In this document: positions 20,997 to 26,790 of the stretch, in pieces
Numbering within the stretch: the stretch's first letter is position 1
How the letters are laid out: each line of letters opens with the position of its first letter
Source: JBAZCI01 sp041671025
GTDB lineage: Bacteria; Patescibacteriota; Patescibacteriia; UBA10025
Length of the DNA stretch: 26,790 nt
Direction: 5' to 3'
Assembly (NCBI GenBank): GCA_041671025.1
Contig: JBAZCI010000017.1
Span: forward strand, 1 to 26,790
Notes under the pieces: model-generated
The model's input: the letters and a program-made list of their open reading frames with translations, nothing else
Database searches by the model: none
What the model was told of the DNA's origin: nothing
Position numbers and translations under genes: made by a program

Positions 20997-21605
20997 CTAA
21001 AAAGGGAGCAGTGAAAAAATGAGATGAATAATGCTGCCAGGAAGTATTGACCGATATCGATAACGAAGCCATGAAAAAACAATTGCAGCAACTGCAAAAA
21101 TAATAGTTAAAAAACTTATCCCGTAAATCAAATGACCAATAAAAAATGCGCAACCAGTAACAATTGCCGCGTTTTTTAAGGTAAGCACTTTCTCAAGGGA
21201 TGATTGAAGTAATCCAAATGTTACGATCTGCTGCAGAACAACGCTTATGATTACCCCACAGCCATACAATAAACCATTCACGTTGTTTAGGCTCGTATTT
21301 CTAAACGCATAGTAGAGCAAGCCATAAACTGGAAAAACAAGAAAAAAGAGAGACCATGCAGGCCGTATTGCAAAAAAATCTTTCTTTTTTAAGAAATGAC
21401 CCCAGACAAAAAAGGTGACCGCGCTAATGATTAATATCCAAAGTGTAAGTGCGCCAAAACGTACGTCAACATCTGCTCCCTGCAAAATATTCATTGAAGA
21501 TGAAACCCACGGATACGCATTACTCGCTATCCAAAATACAAACCAGGCCGCTACAAGGCAAAGTATTACATACTGACGCTTAGTCGATTGTGCCGTACTC
21601 CGCAT
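20997..21605 (-). CDS. CPBP (CAAX-protease-like) membrane protein with altered active site
   Basis: A 202-residue integral membrane protein with about six to seven hydrophobic segments. The C-terminal half matches the CPBP/ABI layout: a segment QQIVTFGLLQSSLEK where EExxxRG.LQ is expected, then FFIGHLIYG and GSIIHLIFSLL, the two conserved His motifs. The catalytic Glu-Glu pair is Gln-Gln and the Arg is Phe, so proteolysis is unlikely. The start at 21605 is chosen over 21614 because AAGGA then lies 8 nt upstream. It sits 20-30 nt after murF and probably ends the cell-wall cluster transcript. A role in membrane or immunity-type functions is known for CPBP relatives but cannot be asserted here. 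Confidence 0.72.
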   Translation of the reverse strand: MRSTAQSTKRQYVILCLVAAWFVFWIASNAYPWVSSSMNILQGADVDVRFGALTLWILIISAVTFFVWGHFLKKKDFFAIRPAWSLFFLVFPVYGLLYYAFRNTSLNNVNGLLYGCGVIISVVLQQIVTFGLLQSSLEKVLTLKNAAIVTGCAFFIGHLIYGISFLTIIFAVAAIVFSWLRYRYRSILPGSIIHLIFSLLPF

Positions 21606-21633
21606 AGTTTGCATCCTTATTTTCCGCTCACCC

Positions 21634-22935
21634 CTACATCCACTCCCTCCCCTGCCTCACCAACAGTTTCTCCGCCAACAGCGGTTCAGCCATCAGTTCT
21701 TTCACGATCTTTTCCATCCGGGCTACTTGCGACCCCTTTACCAGTACTACATCGTTCTCTTTTGCCTCGCGTTGAATAAATTTCCCGGCGGTTTCGGGAT
21801 GATCAAAAATGCTGATCCGGTCCTTGGGCAGTCCGGCTTCTTCCGCGGTCTGCGCGATTATTTTTGCTTTTTCACCGACAGTCACCAACATATCAACACC
21901 GATTTCCGCCGCATATCTGCCGACGTGTGTATGCCCTTCAACAGTGGCATCACCTAATTCCGCCATGTCTCCCAGCGCCGCAATTTTCCTTCCTTCGGCA
22001 GGAAACTGTTTGAGCGCATCTAATGCGGCAAGCGCGGCAGCGGGCGAAGAATTGTAGCTATCGTCAATAATGCCGATTTTCTTTATGCCCGGCAGATAAT
22101 TCATACGGCCCGGCGGAGAAGTGAAATCCTGCAGAGCATCGGCAATCTCATGCAGATTGAGTCCCAGGGCAATGCCGACAGCACCTGCTGCGAGACCGGC
22201 GTATACCTGATGCCTTCCCAAGACGGACGGAAGAAATACCGGAATGATACTGCCTTTATACGACATCTTATAGCTGATGCCCCGTATCTCCATCTTTTCG
22301 TGGTCATCATGTGCGCTATGCGGCCCTTTGCTTAACGACGGCTCAAGCGCACGAATATCCGCGTGTTCATTAAAACCGTACGTGATCACCTGTGCTCTCG
22401 TTTTTTCACGCATAGCGGCGACATCATCGTCATCGGCATTAAGAATGGCAAAGCCGTCTTTTTTGAGATGCGTCACTATCTTCCGTTTTTCCGAAATAAC
22501 CCGCTCGATCGTGCCAAAAAATTCTAAATGCACGCCACTGATCGCGGTCACCACCCCCACAGTGCACGGAGCGAGTTTCGTCAGGTACTGAATATCTCCC
22601 GTCTTGTCAGCGCCCATCTCTAGCACAAGAACATGAGGGTACCGTGCATCTCCGAATATCAACCGTCCGATGCCGTGCAAGAAGATGCCGAGCCAGGAAA
22701 ACGGATTTGATTTCCCGCTTTCTTCTCCCAAAATCGCCAATGGAACTCCAAGTTCGTTATTATAGTTTTTGAGGTTTTTTCCCGTACGGAATTTTGATGC
22801 GAGTACCGTGTAGATTGCTTCCTTCGTCGATGTTTTCCCGACACTGCCCGTCACACCGACAACCATCGGGTGAAAACGCTTAAGCATCAACCGTGCAAGC
22901 ATACGTAATTTCCATTGAAGAACGCGTCGAAACAT
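21634..22935 (-). CDS. murF: MurF-type Mur ligase lacking the N-terminal domain
   Basis: Predicted UDP-MurNAc-tripeptide:D-Ala-D-Ala ligase, the last cytoplasmic step of peptidoglycan precursor synthesis. The ATP P-loop GSVGKTST (30-37) is followed by KNLKNYNNELGVPLAIL, EMGADKTGDI, SGVHLEFFGTIE.V..EK and NADDDD (middle domain). The glutamate-ligase C-terminal domain shows DSYNSSP, ALGDMAELG and VLVKGS. These motif variants fit MurF better than MurC/D/E. At 433 residues it starts almost directly at the P-loop, so the usual N-terminal UDP-MurNAc-binding domain of about 80 residues is missing; a basic amphipathic stretch (FRRVLQWKLRMLARLMLKR) stands there instead. It begins 6 nt after the ftsI stop, inside the mraZ-ftsI cluster. 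Confidence 0.88.
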   Translation of the reverse strand: MFRRVLQWKLRMLARLMLKRFHPMVVGVTGSVGKTSTKEAIYTVLASKFRTGKNLKNYNNELGVPLAILGEESGKSNPFSWLGIFLHGIGRLIFGDARYPHVLVLEMGADKTGDIQYLTKLAPCTVGVVTAISGVHLEFFGTIERVISEKRKIVTHLKKDGFAILNADDDDVAAMREKTRAQVITYGFNEHADIRALEPSLSKGPHSAHDDHEKMEIRGISYKMSYKGSIIPVFLPSVLGRHQVYAGLAAGAVGIALGLNLHEIADALQDFTSPPGRMNYLPGIKKIGIIDDSYNSSPAAALAALDALKQFPAEGRKIAALGDMAELGDATVEGHTHVGRYAAEIGVDMLVTVGEKAKIIAQTAEEAGLPKDRISIFDHPETAGKFIQREAKENDVVLVKGSQVARMEKIVKELMAEPLLAEKLLVRQGREWM

Positions 22936-22941
22936 ACGGTA

Positions 22942-24690
22942 TTAATTATCTACGGATTCAGTCGGGGCTACGCCCAAATATGGCAGCATAAATGCTGCGA
23001 TCTGGCCAAATAACGGGGCCGCGGAACTTTCGGCAAATTGTACGTCCTGTGGACGGTCAATACGGGCGATCATAACAAACTGCGGATCATCCACCGGCGC
23101 AAAACCGACAAATGAACCGATGGTTTGATTGGGATCATATCCCCGTTTCCCCTGCAGTGGAATCTGTGCCGTACCGGTTTTACCTGCCACAAAATACCCC
23201 GGAACACCCGCACGCTGTCCATGACCGTTTTGTACCACGTTGGCAAGCATCGCTGAGATCTTTGCTGCGGTTTCCGGAGTCACAACCTGCCGCACACTTT
23301 CGGGCTGTCTTTTGTCTGACGTGCCGTCGGGGCGCATCACTTCATCAACAATATACGGCTTCATGAGTAATCCGTGGTTTGCGAGAGCGCCGTATGCGGC
23401 CAAGAGCTGGATGGTGTTTACCGTAATCCCCTGGCCATACGACCCGGTCGCCATATAGATCTCCTTATGCTCGGCCAACGATGAAATGTCGCCGGCCTGT
23501 TCACTATCAATTTCAATGCCGGTTTTTTCTCCGAATCCGAATTTCTTCACGTATTCTTCAAACTTTTCCTCTCCAATTTGCTCCGCAGCAAAAATTGCCC
23601 CGGTATTCAGAGATTTTTCTAACACTTCAGTCATGGTGCTGATACCGTTCGCCTTGCCGTCAGAATTTCTAATCGTATAGCTCCCTATTTTAACATTGCC
23701 TGTATCATCATACGTCGTAGTCGGTGTAACTTTCCCTTCGTTCATCGCCGCAGCCATGGTGATTGGCTTAAATACCGATCCGGGTTCATACACATCATAC
23801 GTTGCGGGGTTGAGAAAAACATTTACGTCCTCAACCTCGTTGTATGCGTTCGGATCAAAGTCCGGTGCGCCGCACAATGCGAGAATCTTTCCGGTCGAGG
23901 GTTCCATAATAACGAGCGATCCTCCCGTGGCTCCGTGTTTTGCGACCGCTTCATCCAGGGCGGAACAGGCTTTGTACTGTATGGTACGATCGATGGTTAA
24001 AATAATGCTGTCGCCGTCTTGCTTCTCCTCCAGCTTTGTCGAACCGACCGTAATCCACCGTCCAGTGGCGTCACGGTCAGCCTGCAGAAATCCGTTTTTC
24101 CCGGCGAGCTGGGTATTCCAATATCCCTCGAGACCGTATTGGCCGACGCGTCGTTCATTATTGAAACCGACAAAACCGAGCACATGACTCCCGATATTTT
24201 TTTCCGGATACAGCCGGTTTGTCTCGCGCTCAAATCCGATGCCTTTCAGATCAAGAGCTTTTATCTGTTCGACAACTTCTTTTTCAACCTGTTTCTTAAT
24301 CGGTTCATAACTGTCCTCGGGATTTTTAGTCAACCGGGTAAGCACTTCCGCTTTTTCAAGCGTAAGCAATTCCGATAATTTCGTTGCAGCCAATTCCGGA
24401 TCTTCTATGTTTCTCGGCACCGCGTATACTAAAAAAACGTCCTTATTTGCCGCCAAGGGGAAAAGTTTCCCGTCCTCACGGACAAATATTTCTCCGCGTT
24501 CCGCAAGCAAATGCTCCGAAAGCTCGTGCTGATCCTGCGCGAGCGCAACATAAAACGTATGCTGAAATATCTGAATATGGCCCAGGCGCGTTACAAGCGC
24601 CAGTGCAAAAACACTCAAGACGATCGTCAATACTTTTAAACGATCGCCCGGTTTATGTGTAGATTCTCGTCGCTTGCGATAGCTTACCAT
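22942..24690 (-). CDS. ftsI: Class B penicillin-binding protein (FtsI/PBP3-like)
   Basis: Septal peptidoglycan transpeptidase, anchored by one N-terminal helix (about 18-36) with the domain outside. The N-terminal dimerisation part carries AERGEIFVRE (R-G-x-I motif) and GQYGLEGYWNTQLAG. The penicillin-binding domain has all three active-site motifs: SVFK (S305 acyl-Ser), SLN (360-362) and KTG (504-506). Length (582) and its place between an ftsL-like gene and murF identify it as the division-specific enzyme. The ATG at 24690 is preferred; an in-frame TTG at 24705 is possible. No PASTA domains are present. It is transcribed with mraZ-rsmH-ftsL and followed by murF after 6 nt. Confidence 0.93.
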   Translation of the reverse strand: MVSYRKRRESTHKPGDRLKVLTIVLSVFALALVTRLGHIQIFQHTFYVALAQDQHELSEHLLAERGEIFVREDGKLFPLAANKDVFLVYAVPRNIEDPELAATKLSELLTLEKAEVLTRLTKNPEDSYEPIKKQVEKEVVEQIKALDLKGIGFERETNRLYPEKNIGSHVLGFVGFNNERRVGQYGLEGYWNTQLAGKNGFLQADRDATGRWITVGSTKLEEKQDGDSIILTIDRTIQYKACSALDEAVAKHGATGGSLVIMEPSTGKILALCGAPDFDPNAYNEVEDVNVFLNPATYDVYEPGSVFKPITMAAAMNEGKVTPTTTYDDTGNVKIGSYTIRNSDGKANGISTMTEVLEKSLNTGAIFAAEQIGEEKFEEYVKKFGFGEKTGIEIDSEQAGDISSLAEHKEIYMATGSYGQGITVNTIQLLAAYGALANHGLLMKPYIVDEVMRPDGTSDKRQPESVRQVVTPETAAKISAMLANVVQNGHGQRAGVPGYFVAGKTGTAQIPLQGKRGYDPNQTIGSFVGFAPVDDPQFVMIARIDRPQDVQFAESSAAPLFGQIAAFMLPYLGVAPTESVDN

Positions 24691-24771
24691 ATACTGGTGT
24701 ATCAAAATGTACCCGCAAAATGCCCTGGACCGACAGGAACGCCGCGGGCGAGGATTGAAAAATGCCTCAAA

Positions 24772-25152
24772 TTACCGCGATGCAACCACCGTTCCGACAG
24801 CAGGAAGGAAATGCACGTCGTTAGCCGCAACCATCTGGAGGCGCTCCCCTGCCGCTTCGATTGACGCGAGCGATTGAAGCTGCGCCCGGCTTAATTCGAG
24901 CTGGCGCAATTCTCTCTGTGACGTTTCGATATTTCTCTGCAATTCTTCCATCTTGAATCCGCTTACAGAAGACTGGTTAATGACAAAGAGGTACGATAAA
25001 CCGGTAAAAACAATAAGCGCAAGCATGATGCTGTTCAGCACGAGGCCGTCAAAAACGATGCTACCTAAGCGCGAAGGCCGGGTTTGAGTATGTGATCGTT
25101 CCTGAAAGTGCGAACGACGAAACGTGTGTGAAGAGGATTGTGTGAGTATCAT
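24772..25152 (-). CDS. ftsL: FtsL/DivIC-like septum protein
   Basis: A 126-residue bitopic protein. It has a His/Arg/Ser-rich cytoplasmic tail (HTFRRSHFQERSHTQTRPSR), one membrane helix (about 35-59), then a leucine-rich coiled coil (MEELQRNIETSQRELRQLELSRAQLQSLASIEAAGERLQM) and a short C-terminus with VHFLPAVG. This matches FtsL in topology and size but has little sequence identity, as is usual for FtsL, so the call rests on topology and position: directly after rsmH (4-nt ATGA overlap) and before ftsI. It would help assemble the divisome with FtsI and a DivIB/FtsQ partner not encoded here. The 81-nt spacer to ftsI is the longest in the cluster. Confidence 0.82.
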   Translation of the reverse strand: MILTQSSSHTFRRSHFQERSHTQTRPSRLGSIVFDGLVLNSIMLALIVFTGLSYLFVINQSSVSGFKMEELQRNIETSQRELRQLELSRAQLQSLASIEAAGERLQMVAANDVHFLPAVGTVVASR

Positions 25153-26135
25153 AATGATTTTTGTATTGCGCGGAGTTTTGCGCTCCGGCTTGATGAATTG
25201 GTTTTAATTTCAATTGATGTTGGTGCAACCGGCCGCTTGGTCAACAGCGTGGCGCGAACGGGTTGCGAGATTCGCTTCCCCCATGTATCGCGCTCGTCTG
25301 TCCACCCTCGGCTGAAGTCCTGAAAACATTTTTTAACGATGCGGTCTTCTCCGGAATGAAAGCTGATGACTGCGAGCCGTCCGGCCGGCGTGAGCAGTTC
25401 GAGAGCCTCAGGAAGTACATGTTTCAGATTTTCATATTCATTATTGACGGCAATGCGTAGTGCTTGATAGATTCGCGTGGCGGGGTGCCGTCCACCTACC
25501 CACGGAACGTCTGCTGTCGACTTGAGCGCTGTCCGGATCGCCAGGAGTATAGTCTCTGTAAGTTGCCGCGTTGTTGTAATATGTTTTTGCCGCCTGATCC
25601 GGCAAATATACGCAGCTATAGAGTAAGAAAATTTCTCTTGACCATACTCCTGGAAAATCCAGGCTAACTTGTCTTGCGGCCATTGGTTGACGATTTCAGA
25701 TGCCGTCAGCCGTTGTGACCGATCGAGACGCATATCAAGCTGTTCATCTTTTTCAAATGAAAATCCTGAACTGCCTTCCTTGATCTCAAACCTGGAAAGA
25801 CCGAGGTCGAGAAGGATACCGTGGACCGGCGCATCGCCGATGAGCTCGCAGACTGCAGATACCATATCCGTGAAATTTCGATTCACGATCTGGAGGCAGT
25901 TTTGGTACCGGCTCAGCCGCTCGCGCGCTCTTCCGATGCTTGGCGCATCGAGATCGAACGCGATGAGCCTGCCGGCTTTTGGCGAGGAAGGATCCGGTGC
26001 AATCCGTTCAAGGATGGCCAGCGCATGTCCGCCTTCGCCGAGCGTGCCGTCAATAATAGTCTCACCGGGCTTGGGATCAAGGTACTGAAGTACTTCATTG
26101 AGAAGTACGGGAATGTGAATGTGAATGTGCTGCAT
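25149..26135 (-). CDS. rsmH: 16S rRNA (cytosine-1402-N4)-methyltransferase RsmH
   Basis: SAM-dependent methyltransferase that modifies C1402 in the decoding centre of 16S rRNA (formerly MraW). Motifs: HIPVLLNEVL (7-16); DGTLGEGGHA (29-38, SAM-binding motif I); LIAFDLDAPSIGRARERL; GILLDLGLSRFEIKEGSSGFSFEKDEQLDMRLD, the family signature; and GRHPATRIYQALRIAVNNE and ISFHSGEDRIVKKCF. The domain order is normal, with a helical insert between the Rossmann halves. Its N-terminus is unusual in beginning with the alternating His-Ile string MQHIHIHIPV. It lies 22 nt after mraZ, and its last codons overlap the ftsL-like start. Confidence 0.96.
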   Translation of the reverse strand: MQHIHIHIPVLLNEVLQYLDPKPGETIIDGTLGEGGHALAILERIAPDPSSPKAGRLIAFDLDAPSIGRARERLSRYQNCLQIVNRNFTDMVSAVCELIGDAPVHGILLDLGLSRFEIKEGSSGFSFEKDEQLDMRLDRSQRLTASEIVNQWPQDKLAWIFQEYGQEKFSYSIAAYICRIRRQKHITTTRQLTETILLAIRTALKSTADVPWVGGRHPATRIYQALRIAVNNEYENLKHVLPEALELLTPAGRLAVISFHSGEDRIVKKCFQDFSRGWTDERDTWGKRISQPVRATLLTKRPVAPTSIEIKTNSSSRSAKLRAIQKSL

Positions 26136-26157
26136 AGGACGCTCGTGCGCCTAGGGC

Positions 26158-26589
26158 CTAGACGCCCAGGTCGCCCAGCGCCTCTGCGATGTCAGAACTC
26201 TTACTCTCTGTTCCGGTGCGGTACTGCTCCCATGCGGTTTCGTCCCAGATTTCCAAACGGTTGTAGAGGCCGGTCACGACAAGCATTTTTTTCAAACCCG
26301 CAAACGTCCGCAAATAATCCGGGAGAACGACTCTCCCCTGCCGGTCAATTTCCAGATCCATAGCGCCGGCGAGCATCATACGTGCGAACGCTCGAGTGTT
26401 TGCTTTTGAAATGGGCAATTTGGCCAATCGGTCAGCAAGCGCTTTCCAATCCTTAGCCGGATAGACAAAGAGACAATTATCAAGCCCGCGCGTAACTACG
26501 GCTCCCCCGCGAAACGCAGTACGAAACTTAACCGGGATCGCGAGGCGTCCTTTTTCGTCTAGTGCGTGATGGTATTCTCCGATGAACAT
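26158..26589 (-). CDS. mraZ: MraZ transcriptional regulator
   Basis: A 143-residue DNA-binding protein with two SpoVT/AbrB-like half-domains. The first is MFIGEYHHALDEKGRLAIPVKFR, with the D-x-K-G-R motif; the second is MDLEIDRQGRVVLPDYLRTF, with the matching D-R-Q-G-R motif. In other bacteria MraZ forms a ring that represses its own division cluster by binding repeated GTGG-type boxes. Here the region upstream shows such boxes at 10-bp spacing over the promoter. The start at 26589 is fixed by the family N-terminus; the longer frame opening at 26688 runs through the promoter leader. No ribosome site is visible. It is the first gene of the cluster. Confidence 0.96.
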   Translation of the reverse strand: MFIGEYHHALDEKGRLAIPVKFRTAFRGGAVVTRGLDNCLFVYPAKDWKALADRLAKLPISKANTRAFARMMLAGAMDLEIDRQGRVVLPDYLRTFAGLKKMLVVTGLYNRLEIWDETAWEQYRTGTESKSSDIAEALGDLGV

Positions 26590-26660
26590 TGCAAAATGAA
26601 GAAAAAAGTAATAATTGCTTATGCGGATCGAACTTGGGACGGAAACGGTTATCCACTTCT

Positions 26661-26720
26661 CACAGTACTTATCCCCACTTTTATCCACTTCCTACCCTTC
26701 CTCTCCATTTTACACCACTT
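26661..26720 (-). promoter_or_regulatory. MraZ operator: 10-bp-spaced AAGTGG repeats
   Basis: On the minus strand AAGTGGTGTA, AAATGGAGAG, GAAGGGTAGG, AAGTGGATAA, AAGTGGGGAT and AAGTACTGTG follow one another every 10 bp from 26720 to 26661. A further AAGTGG (26658-26653) is slightly out of phase. This covers the -10 box and the early transcribed region, a position suited to repression. Confidence 0.72.
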
Positions 26721-26735
26721 TTCACCTTTCGTCAA
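26707..26735 (-). promoter_or_regulatory. Promoter of the mraZ division cluster
   Basis: Minus strand: -35 TTGACG (26735-26730), exactly 17 bp, -10 TAAAAT (26712-26707). The predicted start is about 26700, giving a 111-nt leader to mraZ. Confidence 0.75.
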
Positions 26736-26790
26736 CCACGCCACATATCCACTGTATGCGTCAAGTTAGCAGTTTTTCTTTATTCTGTTG

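Noticed and set aside
20827..21153. Minus-strand frame of about 108 codons overlapping the 3' end of the CPBP-like gene
   Set aside because: Low-complexity Phe/Cys/Tyr-rich product, covers the dispersed repeat, and has no ribosome site; it is a shadow of the longer gene.
24691..24705. TTG start for ftsI at 24705
   Set aside because: No ribosome site favours it, and the ATG at 24690 gives a normal basic cytoplasmic tail; kept only as an alternative.
1..26790. tRNA, rRNA and CRISPR arrays
   Set aside because: No cloverleaf with a GTTCRANNC arm, no rRNA-like stretch and no regularly spaced direct repeats of 20-40 bp were seen by eye.

Overview
The window looks like a genome fragment of a Patescibacteria (Candidate Phyla Radiation) bacterium. 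The grounds are a short T4SS-pilin-type protein, a compact mraZ-rsmH-ftsL-ftsI-murF cluster, a membrane-anchored Clp-type ATPase next to a small membrane protein of a type I associate with these genomes, and a large surface protein with a KPVIYLYP motif. This is inferred from gene content: there is no rRNA and no search was run. No phage genes, transposase, CRISPR array, tRNA or rRNA were seen. Nearly all genes lie on the minus strand; only the pilin-like gene and a beta-helix (hexapeptide) gene are on plus.

Layout, low to high coordinates. 1-4.8 kb: AI-2E-type permease, M16 zinc peptidase, GNAT acetyltransferase, glycyl-tRNA synthetase and a 56-residue membrane peptide with a TTG start. 4.8-7.0 kb: an unrecognised 410-residue protein, the divergent pilin-like gene, and about 390 bp of non-coding DNA packed with palindromes. 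7.0-10.2 kb: the Clp-like ATPase and its upstream membrane partner, with an assembly gap of ten Ns. 10.3-12.1 kb: a second GNAT, a membrane-anchored DsbA-like thioredoxin and a stand-alone receiver-like protein lacking the phosphoacceptor. 12.2-14.7 kb: an accessory-looking stretch with an XRE regulator/membrane protein pair, the beta-helix gene, and several plus-strand structured transcripts or terminators sharing one design. 14.7-20.7 kb: membrane-anchored extracytoplasmic proteins (beta-propeller, MEMO-like, KPVIYLYP protein), an HD-domain protein and an unknown anchored protein. 21.0-26.7 kb: the division and cell-wall cluster reading mraZ, rsmH, ftsL-like, ftsI, murF, then a CPBP-like membrane protein.

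Promoters are unusually readable: many genes have a TTGACA-like box, 16-18 bp, and a TATACT-like box. Two translation styles coexist. Several genes have the -10 box so close to the ATG that the mRNA would be leaderless or nearly so (AI-2E permease, GlyRS, pilin, DsbA-like, XRE, beta-propeller, KPVIYLYP protein). Others have strong GGAGG sites (small peptide, 410-residue protein, receiver-like protein, beta-helix protein, HD protein, 188-residue protein).

Points most worth a second look: the membrane-tethered Clp-like machine with a degenerate first ATPase ring; the plus-strand structured RNAs at 12.25-12.44 and 14.33-14.69 kb; the MraZ operator with 10-bp periodicity; the leaderless promoter pattern; and the assembly gap, which appears to hide a simple 5-bp contig overlap.
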